A stretch of DNA of 64,000 bases from Polaromonas sp. AER18D-145 (lineage in GTDB: Bacteria; Pseudomonadota; Gammaproteobacteria; Burkholderiales; Burkholderiaceae_C). The notes beneath the pieces are model-generated. The model was not told where the DNA came from. It searched no databases and worked only from the letters and a program-made list of their open reading frames with translations. Positions within the stretch are counted from its first letter, which is position 1. Each line of letters begins with the position of its first letter. Below are positions 54,911-63,552 of the stretch, in pieces. The position numbers were made by a program, and so were the translations under genes. The stretch is taken from positions 62,001 to 126,000 of the forward strand of contig NZ_NBZV01000002.1 in assembly GCF_002379095.1 (NCBI RefSeq), written 5' to 3'.

Positions 54911-56233
54911 TCAGGAAGGCCAGCGCTGGTGTTCGTCATCGATGACATAGGCATGGGAATGTCTGCGGTCGGCGGACGCTGCATCGGCTTCACCGGCCAG
55001 GTGGGGATGCTCCGGTACAAGGTCGTCGTGCCGATGCGAGAGTGCAAGCGGATCTGCTGCGGGCCAAAGGCGCATCGAGAGCAGCAACGCCGCACTGGCG
55101 ACTACCCCCAGCGTAACAAAACTGGCGGTCAAGCCGAATTTGGCGCCCAACCACCCTGCCAGGGGGTAAGTGATCAGCCAGCAAGCATGAGACAAGGCGA
55201 ACTGTGCGGCAAAGAGTGCCGGACGGTCTGTATCGCTAGAAGAGCGGCGGAGAAGCCGCCCCGATGGCGTCTGCGCTAGCGAATAGCCGAGGCCCAGCAC
55301 AAACCACAGCGGCAGCAACACGGCGTAGCGAGAGGCTAGCGCAGCACCCACGAGAAGGCCGATGGCAATCACGCTAGCACCCACCAGCATCGCGCGCCGT
55401 TCCGGCACGCGGGTGAGCACTTTGGGCAGCACCAATGCAATCAGCATCGAACCCGCTCCGAAGCAGGCCAAAGCGATGGCGGTTGCGGTCTGCGTCAGGC
55501 CAAAACCAGCTTGAACCAGCACCACGGTATTTACAATGACCATCGCACTGCCCGAGGCGATCGCGAGGTTAAGGGCGAGAAGGCCCCGCAGACGCGGTGT
55601 GGCAAGGTAGATGCGTGTCCCGCGGGTGGTTCGCTCATAAATGCTGCGCTTCGGCGGGATCTTGGGTCGGGGCAGAACGGCTGAAACGACGAGCGCTGCG
55701 GAGGCGAGAAAGCCAAAAACGGTACCGCCGAAGAGGCTGTGATAGCTGACTACGGTCAAAAGCAAGGCGGCCAGCATCGGGCTGACCAGGCTTTCGAGGT
55801 CGTAAGCCAGTCGCGACAGGGACAAGGCCTTGGTGTAGGCGTTCTCTCCGGGCAAAACGTCCGGAATTGTTGCCTGGAAGGTGGGTGTAAATGCGGCGGA
55901 AGCCGATTGCAGTACAAAGATCAATGCATAGATCTCCCAGATCTGCGTCACAAAGGGCAGGATCAACGCCACAGCGGCTCGAACCAGATCCAGCGCCACC
56001 AGCACCGCGCGACGCGGAAGGCGCTCGGCCAGGGCCGATGCAATGGGGGCAACGCCGATGTAGGCCAGCATTTTGATGGCCAGTGCGGTTCCCAGGACGG
56101 CTCCAGCGTTTGCACCGGCCAGGTCGAAAGCCAGCAGGCCCAAGGCGACGGTGGCCAAGCCGGTTCCCAAGAGCGCGATGACCTGCGCGAGGAACAGGTG
56201 CCGGTAGGTTCTGTTGGCGAGGACTTCAAGCAT
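54911..56233 (-). CDS. MFS exporter with His-rich tail (NreB/NrsD-like nickel efflux)
   Basis: A 440-aa major-facilitator protein with twelve helices. The MFS loop motif appears as ALAERLPRRAVL. The C-terminal ~40 residues are His/Asp rich (SHRHDDLVPEHPHL, DRRHSHAYVIDDEHQRW), a feature of NreB and NrsD nickel exporters. GAGGG precedes the ATG. It is divergent from a CsoR-type sensor whose predicted operator lies between the two promoters. Nickel is the likely substrate; cobalt is possible. Confidence 0.85.
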   Translation of the reverse strand: MLEVLANRTYRHLFLAQVIALLGTGLATVALGLLAFDLAGANAGAVLGTALAIKMLAYIGVAPIASALAERLPRRAVLVALDLVRAAVALILPFVTQIWEIYALIFVLQSASAAFTPTFQATIPDVLPGENAYTKALSLSRLAYDLESLVSPMLAALLLTVVSYHSLFGGTVFGFLASAALVVSAVLPRPKIPPKRSIYERTTRGTRIYLATPRLRGLLALNLAIASGSAMVIVNTVVLVQAGFGLTQTATAIALACFGAGSMLIALVLPKVLTRVPERRAMLVGASVIAIGLLVGAALASRYAVLLPLWFVLGLGYSLAQTPSGRLLRRSSSDTDRPALFAAQFALSHACWLITYPLAGWLGAKFGLTASFVTLGVVASAALLLSMRLWPAADPLALSHRHDDLVPEHPHLAGEADAASADRRHSHAYVIDDEHQRWPS

Positions 56234-56307
56234 GTTTTGGTTCCCTCAAAAGGCTCGAAAATGCCGACATGGCCTGCCAAATGAGCCTCATCTGTGACGG
56301 TGATGAC

Positions 56308-56338
56308 TTGACTTTAACCTATCCTGGGGGGTAGGATA
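56308..56338. promoter_or_regulatory. Divergent promoters with nickel-type operator
   Basis: TTGACT (56308-56313) and TAGGAT (56332-56337) are 18 bp apart and read toward the sensor gene. The operator TATCCT-GGGGGGT-AGGATA (56320-56338) fills the spacer and -10. It keeps the T-G6-N-A core known for RcnR sites. The sensor mRNA would start ~2 nt before its ATG, so it may be nearly leaderless. On the minus strand a weaker pair (TTGTAG, TAGGTT) reads toward the MFS gene over the same operator. Confidence 0.72.
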
Positions 56339-56345
56339 CCTACAA

Positions 56346-56624
56346 ATGTCCGAAAACCATCTTCATACGGCTCATCCTGATGTGGTCAAGCGCCTGAAGC
56401 GGGCGCATGGGCATCTGAAAAATGTCATTGCCATGATCGAGGAAGAGCGATCGTGCATTGACATTGCCCAACAACTTCACGCGGTGGAGCGCGCCATCGG
56501 TGCGGCAAAGAAGTTGGTGATTCACGACCACCTGGATTACTGCCTTGAAGAGGTCGCAGGGGCAGGTCCTGCCGCAATGCGTTCTTCCATTGCGGAGTTC
56601 AAGGACATTACCAAGTATCTGTAA
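56346..56624 (+). CDS. CsoR/RcnR-family metal sensor, InrS-like
   Basis: A 92-aa all-helical repressor. Candidate ligands are H5, C37, H62 and C66, with gaps of 32, 25 and 4 residues. These are the gaps of the His-Cys-His-Cys nickel site of InrS, and of the equivalent positions in RcnR. CsoR copper sensors lack the first His, and formaldehyde FrmR proteins differ at the last position. A nickel-responsive repressor is therefore favoured. It is divergent from the MFS exporter and its stop abuts the next gene. Confidence 0.88.
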   Translation: MSENHLHTAHPDVVKRLKRAHGHLKNVIAMIEEERSCIDIAQQLHAVERAIGAAKKLVIHDHLDYCLEEVAGAGPAAMRSSIAEFKDITKYL

Positions 56625-57002
56625 ATGCGCAGAGCTACTCGAACCATTCTGTCGTTGTTGATGCTGGTCTTCCTGCTGACGAGCATAGGTGCACGCGGAT
56701 TCCATTCGAAAGAATTTGTCCACGATTTGGACCATCACGGTCAACCAAGCGTTGCAACTCTGGACAGCGCCCACACAAGTGCGCTTGAGTCTGACGAAGA
56801 GCCAAAGGCAGAACCGCTCGATGAATTTGAGCACCAGCTGTTTCACACTGTCAGTACGCTGTACATGCTGGCGAGTGCTACTGCAAGTTTTTCCTGGGAT
56901 GCTTCAGCCCAGATATTGGTGCCTGCCTCAAGTTCCCCTAGTCTGCCAGTAGCGGAGCTTGAACCTCCCTTCCGACCTCCCCGAAGCTCCGCCTTCATCT
57001 AA
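56625..57002 (+). CDS. Small exported His-containing protein (CzcI-like position)
   Basis: A 125-aa protein with an N-terminal signal (TILSLLMLVFLLTSIGA) and a His/acidic mature start (FHSKEFVHDLDHHG, EFEHQLFHTV). It ends Pro-rich (LPVAELEPPFRPPRSS). Its ATG directly follows the sensor stop. Size, export and His content fit the CzcI-like small proteins that precede czc/cnr genes, but I see no firm family match. Confidence 0.65.
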   Translation: MRRATRTILSLLMLVFLLTSIGARGFHSKEFVHDLDHHGQPSVATLDSAHTSALESDEEPKAEPLDEFEHQLFHTVSTLYMLASATASFSWDASAQILVPASSSPSLPVAELEPPFRPPRSSAFI

Positions 57003-57102
57003 CTCCGCCTGCGCCGCGGAGTCCCACGCGCTTTTATTCTCCCGGCTCATTGAGCGGCGTAGCCATGCCTGGCACGTTTCCAGACATTACTTGAGATTAG
57101 TC

Positions 57103-58233
57103 ATGAACATAAATAATCCGTCCTTCCAGGCGCGCGTATGCGCCTGTGCCGCCGCGGCGCTGTACTCCTTCGCATTGACTGCACAGGCGACAGATCGGCC
57201 GGCGAAATTTGCTGTTGCCAGCAGCCAAGTGCAGGCATTGGGCATCAGGACTGCGCCATTGCAAAACCAGGCAGAGTCGGTGCGAACCAGTTTTCCAGCG
57301 CAGGTCGTGATCCCACCAAATGCGGAGCAGGTCATCAGTTCGCCGGTAACGGGCCTGATCTCTCAGTTGCTGGTGCAGCCAAACCAGATGGTGCGAGCAG
57401 GTGCGCCCTTGGTTCGCATTGCCAGCCAGGAACTCGGTCAGCTGCAGTTACAACTGCTACAGGCGAACGCACGTGCAACACTGGCAAGGCAGGCGGCCAA
57501 GCGTGAGCAGGATCTCTTTGGCGAGGGCCTGATTGCGCAGCGCCGCGTGCAAGAGGCTCAAGCTGCCTTGCAGGAAGCCGAGGCGACATTGAAACAGGCC
57601 AAAACAGCATTGCGCCTGAGCGGTATGTCTATGGCGGCCATCGACAAGGTTGCCGCCTCAGGAAATCCCCAAGACAGTTTGGTGCTGGGCGCAACGCAGG
57701 CGGGGATCGTGACGGAGATCAAGGCCAAGCCAGGCCAACGGGTCGACTCGACCACGCCTCTCATGCATCTGGCCCAGACCGGTACGCTTTGGCTCGAAAT
57801 CCAGGTGCCAGTTGCCGAAAGCACGAGTTGGGCACCAGGCAGCAAGCTGAAAGTTCAAGGGCGCGACATCACGGCGCAGATCATGAGTAGCAGCGCCATG
57901 GTGGCATCCGGCAGTCAGATGGTGGTGATGCGAGCCCTTGTTCAGGGCAAAGCAGGCCAGTTACGCCCCGGCGAGTTGTTGACCGTCGAACTGCCGGTAG
58001 CTGCCACGGCAGGCGCATGGGATCTTCCCCTGTCATCCGTAGCGCATGACGGCGATCAGGCCTACGTGTTTGTGCGCACACCGGACGGATTTGAAGCGAG
58101 ACCCGTCAAAGTTTCGGCCAGCTCCGGTCAGCGGGTCCGGATTCAGGGTCCGGTCAAAGCGGGCGAGGACGTCGCGGTCAGTGGCGTAGTGGCACTCAAA
58201 GGCGCATGGCTTAATGAAAAGGGGAGCAAGTAA
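57103..58233 (+). CDS. Metal RND periplasmic adaptor (CzcB/CnrB-like)
   Basis: A 376-aa membrane fusion protein with an export signal (AAAALYSFALTAQATD). It has the lipoyl split (SSPVTGLISQLLVQPNQMVRAGAPLVRI) and a helical hairpin (QLLQANARATLARQAAKREQDLFGEGLIAQRRVQEAQAAL). The ATG at 57103 is used; the frame is open upstream. It overlaps the RND permease start by one base (TAATG). Confidence 0.9.
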   Translation: MNINNPSFQARVCACAAAALYSFALTAQATDRPAKFAVASSQVQALGIRTAPLQNQAESVRTSFPAQVVIPPNAEQVISSPVTGLISQLLVQPNQMVRAGAPLVRIASQELGQLQLQLLQANARATLARQAAKREQDLFGEGLIAQRRVQEAQAALQEAEATLKQAKTALRLSGMSMAAIDKVAASGNPQDSLVLGATQAGIVTEIKAKPGQRVDSTTPLMHLAQTGTLWLEIQVPVAESTSWAPGSKLKVQGRDITAQIMSSSAMVASGSQMVVMRALVQGKAGQLRPGELLTVELPVAATAGAWDLPLSSVAHDGDQAYVFVRTPDGFEARPVKVSASSGQRVRIQGPVKAGEDVAVSGVVALKGAWLNEKGSK

Positions 58234-61200
58234 TGCTTTCCCGCCTCGTTCAATTTTCCCTGGCGCAACGTCTGTTTGTGCTGATGGCGACCTTGATGGT
58301 GGCCGGTGCGGGTTGGTACGCCTTGCGCGGCTTGCCGATCGACGCCTTCCCTGACGTATCCAGTACGCAAGTCAAAATCATCATGAAAGCGCCCGGGATG
58401 ACCCCGGAAGAAGTCGAGAGCCGCATCGCGGTGCCGATTGAAGTCGAGATGCTCGGCATTCCGAAAACAAAAATTCTGCGCTCGGTCACCAAGTACGGCC
58501 TGGTCGATGTCACGATTGACTTCGAGGACGGTACTGACATTTACTGGGCGCGCCAGCAGGTGAGCGAACGCCTGGGCGGCCTGACAGAAAACCTGCCGAC
58601 CGGCATCTCCGGTGGTATGGCCCCTGTCACCACTCCGCTCGGAGAAATGTACATGTTCACGGTGGAGGGCGAGTCGCTGTCACTGGCGGAAAGGCGCAGC
58701 GTACTCGACTGGGTCATCCGTCCCGCACTGAGGACCGTGCCGGGCGTTGCAGACGTGAATGCGCTAGGGGGAGTTGTCAGAGCCTTTGAAGTAGTGCCCG
58801 ATCAGGCCAGCATGGCGGCCAGTGGCGTAACAATCGCCCAGCTGAAAGAAGCGATCGGGGCGAACAATCGCAACGATGGCGCGGGCAGGCTCGGTGAAGG
58901 CGATGAAGTCTTGCTGGTCCGCAGTGAGGGCAGCATCACCAGCCTGGAAGATCTGCGCGCCATCGTAGTAACCATAAAGGACGGCTCCCCTGTTCGCCTG
59001 GGCAACCTTGCCGAGGTCAAGATCGGCACCGTGACCCGCTACGGTGTCGTCACGCAGAGCGGACGCGGCGAGGCCGTGCAAGGTCTGGTACTGGGCCTGG
59101 CCGGCGCCAACGCGAAGATGGTGGTGGAGGGTGTGCGCAAGAAGCTGGCAGAACTCCAGCCGACCTTGCCGGCAGGCGTCGAGATCAAGACCTTCTATGA
59201 CCGCGCCTCGCTGGTTTCCAAGGCGGTTAACGCCGTCTCGGCCGCACTGATCGAAGCGACCGTGCTGGTCATCGTGCTGCTCGGTTTGTTTCTGGGCAAC
59301 ATCCGTGCGGCGCTGACAGTGGCCATGGTGCTCCCCCTGGCGGCACTGATCACTTTCATCCTGATGCGCGCCTTCGGCATGTCGGCCAACCTGATGAGCC
59401 TGGGCGGCCTGGCCATCGCGATCGGCATGCTGGTTGATGCCGCCGTGGTCGTTGTGGAAAACATCGTGCAGCGTCTGGCGACCGATCCCACCGCCGGCAA
59501 ACTCCCCCGGTTACACACCATTTACCGGGCAGTGCGTGAAGTAGCGGTTCCGGTCACGGCCGGGATTTTGATCATCATCACCGTCTTTCTTCCGCTGCTC
59601 ACTCTGCAAGGCCTGGAAGGCAAGTACTTTGTGCCGGTGGCGCTGACCATCGTCTTCGCCTTGGCCGGTTCGTTGGTGTTGTCGCTGACCATCATTCCGG
59701 TGTTGGCGTCTTACCTGCTGCGCGAAGTCAAACACGAAGACCCGTGGCTGCCGCGCAAGCTCCTGAAGCTCTATGAACCAGCGCTGGTCTGGGGCCTGCA
59801 ACGGCAGCGTGTCGTTGCGACGGTGGCGGCTGTCATGCTGTTGGCGGCCGGGTTGATTTACACCCAGGTTGGCAAGACCTTCATGCCGACAATGGACGAA
59901 GGTGACTTGATCGTCGGCATCGAGAAACTGCCTTCTGTCAGCCTGGAGCAAAGCGCTGCGCTTGACCTGAAAATCCATCGCGCCATCATGCAGGCCATCC
60001 CGGAAGTGCATGGCATCGTCGCCCGTGCCGGCTCCGATGAAATCGGCCTAGACCCGATGGGGCTGAACCAGACCGATACCTACTTGCTGCTGAAACCACA
60101 AGGCGAGTGGCGCATGAAATCCAAAGAAGCGCTGATGGACGAGGTGCGCAAGGTGCTTGATCCCATGCCCGGTATCGAATACAGCTTCACGCAACCTATC
60201 GAAATGCGGGTTTCGGAAATGATCATCGGCGTGCGCGGCGACCTGGCAGTCAAGATTTTCGGCCCCGATCTGGACAAGCTAAACCAGTATGCGAATCAGG
60301 TAGAGACGCTGCTCAAGACCGTTTCTGGAAATCAGGACGTGTACACGGTGCAGAACGACGGGGTGCAGTACCTGCGGGTAGCGGTGGATCGTTTGCAGGC
60401 CGGACGGCTGGGCTTGAGCGTCGAGGAAATCCAAGACGCCTTGCGTACGCAGATTGAAGGCCAGCGAGCGGGCGTTGTTATTGAGGGTAACCGCCGCACG
60501 CCCATCGTCTTGCGTGGTGCTGAAAGCGTCCGGATATCGCCAGCCGATTTCGCTGCCATGCGTATCACGACCAAGGATGGCAATACAGTCCCCTTGACCA
60601 GCGTCGCAAAACTAGAACGAGCAGCGGGCCCGGTCAAGATTGACCGGGAAATGGGGAGCCGTTACAGCGTGGTCATTGCCAACGTAGCCGGCCGAGACCT
60701 GGTGGGGTTTGTCGAAGAGGCGAGGACGCTGGTGACCCAGAAGGTGCCGCTGGACACGGGTTACCGTATCAGTTGGGGCGGCCAGTTTGAGAATCAGCAG
60801 CGCGCGGCGGCCCGGCTTACTGTTGTTGTGCCGGTTGCGCTCGGATTGATTTTTGTGTTGCTGTTTTCAACCTTCCGATCCGTGCGCCAGGCCCTGCTCA
60901 TTTTGAGCATCATCCCGTTTGCGCTGGTGGGGGGAATCGTCGCTTTGTGGGTAACCGGCGAATACCTGTCGGTGCCGGCATCGGTGGGCTTCATCGCTCT
61001 GCTGGGCATCACCGTCCTCAATGGGGTGGTCCTGGTGAGTTATTTCAATCAGCTGCAAAGCGAGGGAATGAGACTGAGTGAGGTCGTTTTGCAGGGAGCG
61101 AAGCGCCGGCTGCGGCCGGTGCTGATGACAGCCTCCATTACCGCCTTCGGTTTGATCCCGCTGCTGTTCGCAACTGGGCCAGGGTCCGAAATACAACGCC

Positions 61201-61316
61201 CGTTAGCCATCGTCGTGATCGGCGGGTTGATCACGGCCACAGCCCTGACTTTGATGTGGTTGCCCATCCTGTATTTACGCTTTGCGTTTCCGAAACGAAA
61301 GGTTTCCGATGTCTGA
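58233..61316 (+). CDS. Heavy-metal RND efflux permease (HME-RND, CzcA-like)
   Basis: A 1027-aa proton-driven pump. The N-terminus (LPIDAFPDVSSTQVKI) and GVTRYGVVTQ-type blocks are those of HME pumps. The helix-4 signature reads AIGMLVDAAVVVVEN. It has the A-x-G-x-x-VDA form rather than the DFG start of Czc/Cnr zinc/cobalt pumps, so the metal cannot be assigned from this motif alone. The gene neighbourhood favours nickel. It is translationally coupled to adaptor, DUF3240 and TolC-like genes. Confidence 0.93.
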   Translation: MLSRLVQFSLAQRLFVLMATLMVAGAGWYALRGLPIDAFPDVSSTQVKIIMKAPGMTPEEVESRIAVPIEVEMLGIPKTKILRSVTKYGLVDVTIDFEDGTDIYWARQQVSERLGGLTENLPTGISGGMAPVTTPLGEMYMFTVEGESLSLAERRSVLDWVIRPALRTVPGVADVNALGGVVRAFEVVPDQASMAASGVTIAQLKEAIGANNRNDGAGRLGEGDEVLLVRSEGSITSLEDLRAIVVTIKDGSPVRLGNLAEVKIGTVTRYGVVTQSGRGEAVQGLVLGLAGANAKMVVEGVRKKLAELQPTLPAGVEIKTFYDRASLVSKAVNAVSAALIEATVLVIVLLGLFLGNIRAALTVAMVLPLAALITFILMRAFGMSANLMSLGGLAIAIGMLVDAAVVVVENIVQRLATDPTAGKLPRLHTIYRAVREVAVPVTAGILIIITVFLPLLTLQGLEGKYFVPVALTIVFALAGSLVLSLTIIPVLASYLLREVKHEDPWLPRKLLKLYEPALVWGLQRQRVVATVAAVMLLAAGLIYTQVGKTFMPTMDEGDLIVGIEKLPSVSLEQSAALDLKIHRAIMQAIPEVHGIVARAGSDEIGLDPMGLNQTDTYLLLKPQGEWRMKSKEALMDEVRKVLDPMPGIEYSFTQPIEMRVSEMIIGVRGDLAVKIFGPDLDKLNQYANQVETLLKTVSGNQDVYTVQNDGVQYLRVAVDRLQAGRLGLSVEEIQDALRTQIEGQRAGVVIEGNRRTPIVLRGAESVRISPADFAAMRITTKDGNTVPLTSVAKLERAAGPVKIDREMGSRYSVVIANVAGRDLVGFVEEARTLVTQKVPLDTGYRISWGGQFENQQRAAARLTVVVPVALGLIFVLLFSTFRSVRQALLILSIIPFALVGGIVALWVTGEYLSVPASVGFIALLGITVLNGVVLVSYFNQLQSEGMRLSEVVLQGAKRRLRPVLMTASITAFGLIPLLFATGPGSEIQRPLAIVVIGGLITATALTLMWLPILYLRFAFPKRKVSDV

Positions 61317-61611
61317 ACTTTGCTTGACCATCCTTTGCCCGCCGGCCGTCGAGGAAAAACTGCTCGACCTGCTCCTTTTGTCGCCCAACGCGGCCGTATT
61401 TACAAGTGCGCCGACGGCCGCTCATGGCCTGGCTTTCGGCAGCCTTAACCAGACCGAGCAGGTGCTTGGCCGCGCTTTTGCGACCCAAGTGCAAGTTGTT
61501 ATTCCTGAAGCCGACCGGCACGCTCTGCTGGGCGACATCCAGGAGCAATTTTCTGGTGCTGGCCTGCGCTACTGGATAACGCCAGTCATCGAGTCGGGAG
61601 AAATAGCATGA
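61309..61611 (+). CDS. DUF3240 PII-like protein
   Basis: A 100-aa cytosolic protein (CLTILCPPAVEEKLLDLLL ... TQVQVVIPEADRHALL) of the DUF3240 type, a PII-like ferredoxin-fold family often encoded with HME-RND pumps. It overlaps the pump gene by 8 bp and the TolC-like gene by 4 bp. It may bind metal or regulate the pump; this is not established. Confidence 0.82.
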   Translation: MSELCLTILCPPAVEEKLLDLLLLSPNAAVFTSAPTAAHGLAFGSLNQTEQVLGRAFATQVQVVIPEADRHALLGDIQEQFSGAGLRYWITPVIESGEIA

Positions 61612-62846
61612 TGATTCGACTGCTCTTGGCATCCCTGATCATGGTGGCTGGTTCTGCCTACGCACTACAAGCACCGAATGTCCCCGGGCTGTTGCCTACA
61701 GAGATCGCACGTCCTCTACTGGAGCAAGACCCGCGTGTCGCTGCGGCGCGCGCAGGTTTGGAGGTTGCAAGGCAAGAGGCCAGCATTCTTGACAAGTCAC
61801 CTTACGAATGGACTGGCAAAGCGCTGGGGCAGCGGCGGTCTCTCGACACCGGGCCACGCTATCGCGAGTGGAATGTCGGCATTGAGCGGACCATCAGACT
61901 CCCAGGCAAGGGCTCGGCTGACCGCAACATCGGCAAGGCCACCATCGAGGAGTCCGAGGCACGGTATGGTGAAGCATTGCATGAATCAGCTCGGGAGCTG
62001 GTGTCACTTTGGGTGGATTGGCTAGCTACGGAACGTGGGCGCGAACTGGCTGCAGTAAATCTCCAGGCGGTGCAGGAAAATCTGAAATCCGTAGACAAGC
62101 GCAACCGCGCTGGTGACGCGTCGAAACTGGATATCAACCTCGCCGGGGCCGAGTTGGCAGAGCAAAAACGTATGGACAACGATGCTCGGACACAAGCATC
62201 GGCTGCTTGGGCTCGACTGTCGGCTCGCTTCCCGGGCATCAACCGCCAAAGCGTGCTTCTGCCTTCCCCGGTGTTGATTGCTGAGGATGAGGCCCTGTGG
62301 CGTGATCGAATCATTTCCGAAAGCGACGAGTTCAAGGTCGTGCAGACCCAGTTGCGCATAGCGCAAGCCCAAGCCGACCGTGCGCAGGCTGACCGGGTTC
62401 CCGATCCGACCTTCGGCGTTTACACAGCCTCTGAGGTCGGTGGCCGCGAACGGATTTCCGGCATCACCATCAGCATTCCTCTGCCTGGCGGCTTGCGCGA
62501 TTCACGCAGCGCCAAAGCCCTTGCGGCGGTTGAAGTGGCCCGTAATGCCGTTGACCTCAAGAAACGTGAACTCGAAACCGAGATCGCCTCGGCATTAGTC
62601 ACTGCCCGGGGAACATATGAAAGCCTGCAGATTGCCAACGAGGGCGCGCTCGCCGTGCAGGAAAACGCCAAGCTGGTGCAACGCGCTTACGCGCTCGGTG
62701 AGGGAGATTTGCAAACTTTGTTGCTCGCGCGCCGGCAGGTCACCGCTGCGATGAATAGCGCATTACTCGTACAAACGAACGCGTTGAAGGTTTATTACGG
62801 TCTGCTTATCGACGCGCATTTTGTTTGGGGACTGGAAAATGACTAA
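61608..62846 (+). CDS. Outer-membrane efflux factor (CzcC/TolC family)
   Basis: A 412-aa exported protein with signal peptide (LASLIMVAGSAYA). Two TolC-type repeats of long helices are present (residues ~35-215 and ~250-405), each with the inner strand (WNVGIERTIRLPGK; RISGITISIPLPGG). It forms the outer-membrane exit of the tripartite metal pump encoded just upstream. ATGA overlap with DUF3240. Confidence 0.9.
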   Translation: MMIRLLLASLIMVAGSAYALQAPNVPGLLPTEIARPLLEQDPRVAAARAGLEVARQEASILDKSPYEWTGKALGQRRSLDTGPRYREWNVGIERTIRLPGKGSADRNIGKATIEESEARYGEALHESARELVSLWVDWLATERGRELAAVNLQAVQENLKSVDKRNRAGDASKLDINLAGAELAEQKRMDNDARTQASAAWARLSARFPGINRQSVLLPSPVLIAEDEALWRDRIISESDEFKVVQTQLRIAQAQADRAQADRVPDPTFGVYTASEVGGRERISGITISIPLPGGLRDSRSAKALAAVEVARNAVDLKKRELETEIASALVTARGTYESLQIANEGALAVQENAKLVQRAYALGEGDLQTLLLARRQVTAAMNSALLVQTNALKVYYGLLIDAHFVWGLEND

Positions 62847-63264
62847 CAAAGCGATTTCACAAAGGGTATGTAGATTGCTGCTGGCAATGCCCTTATTGAT
62901 CCTCACCGGTTGTCAGACTATCTATGAAGGTAAGTATGAATGGGACGCGGGTTGGCGTCCTGGCACGGTGCGCTCTGTCGGGTCCGCTGATCAAGTCACC
63001 AAGACACCTTTTCGCGACTGCCGCCTTGCCTTAAGCTCCGCGGAAAAAATTGCGCTTAAATTTGCAGTTGTCTCGTACTCGTTTCTCAATCGTCCGAAAA
63101 ATGCGGTTGTGCCCATTTCACCTGGATCGACGTGGACTGCCGGAAGCCCGGTGTATATCAACGTCACCAACTGCAGGACAGCATTAGAGCCGCGAGTGGT
63201 CCGTGCTGACCCCGGCAATAAGAAGAACGAATTACAACTGAAATTGATCGAACCACATGGTTAG
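62839..63264 (+). CDS. Hypothetical lipoprotein of the metal island
   Basis: A 141-aa protein with lipobox LTGC (C25). No known domain. It overlaps the TolC-like gene by 8 bp and is the last gene of the island operon. Codon use is more AT-rich than in the flanking chromosome. It could be an accessory of the efflux system. Confidence 0.7.
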   Translation: MTNKAISQRVCRLLLAMPLLILTGCQTIYEGKYEWDAGWRPGTVRSVGSADQVTKTPFRDCRLALSSAEKIALKFAVVSYSFLNRPKNAVVPISPGSTWTAGSPVYINVTNCRTALEPRVVRADPGNKKNELQLKLIEPHG

Positions 63265-63390
63265 CCTGATGAAGGCATAAGCACTCTAGGAGCTTTGCGG
63301 CAGAAGGAACGTCGGCTGCAAATCCGGCAAAAACTGTGTTCGCTGGAGCCACTTTTCGCTTCGACGCATTCTGCCGCCCAGACTCCAGAC

Positions 63391-63440
63391 GGGCGCTGCG
63401 CCTGCGGCCCGGCGAAGCCGTTTCCGCGGCCCCGGCTGGC
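63391..63440 (+). repeat. GC-rich extragenic repeat, right half of the split copy (D)
   Basis: GGGCGCTGCGCCTGCGGCCC, then GGCGAAGCCG, then CCGCGGCCCCGGCTGG. It corresponds to the second half of copies A-C, starting at the central palindrome. Joined to 54560-54602 it would rebuild a normal copy between rho and rpmE. Confidence 0.82.
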
Positions 63441-63552
63441 ATAAAACCCTTCGAATCCGCGCTAAGTGCTTGATTTCATGGCATAATGCGAGGCTTCACG
63501 GAAAGTGCCCAGAACTGGTCTGGGTGGCTCCCGAAACGAACAAGGAAAGATC

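Larger units (their letters stand above)
54603..63390. mobile_element. Putative inserted nickel/heavy-metal resistance island
   Basis: About 8.8 kb holding an MFS exporter, a CsoR-type sensor, a small exported His protein and a czc/cnr-type RND system, between rho and rpmE. It interrupts a GC-rich repeat precisely at its centre. Base composition is visibly lower in GC than in the flanks, especially 56240-57100 and 62820-63300. No integrase, transposase or clear terminal inverted repeat was found, so how it moved is unknown. The first ~300 bp (54603-54910) contain no gene I can support, only a small hairpin (AGTCC-TGTAA-GGACT, 54851-54865). Confidence 0.65.

Noticed and set aside
63297-63377. 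9-bp inverted repeat GCGGCAGAA / TTCTGCCGC near the right end of the island
   Set aside because: It encloses 63 nt, has no partner at the left end and no target duplication, so it cannot be called a transposon end; it has no T-run for a terminator.
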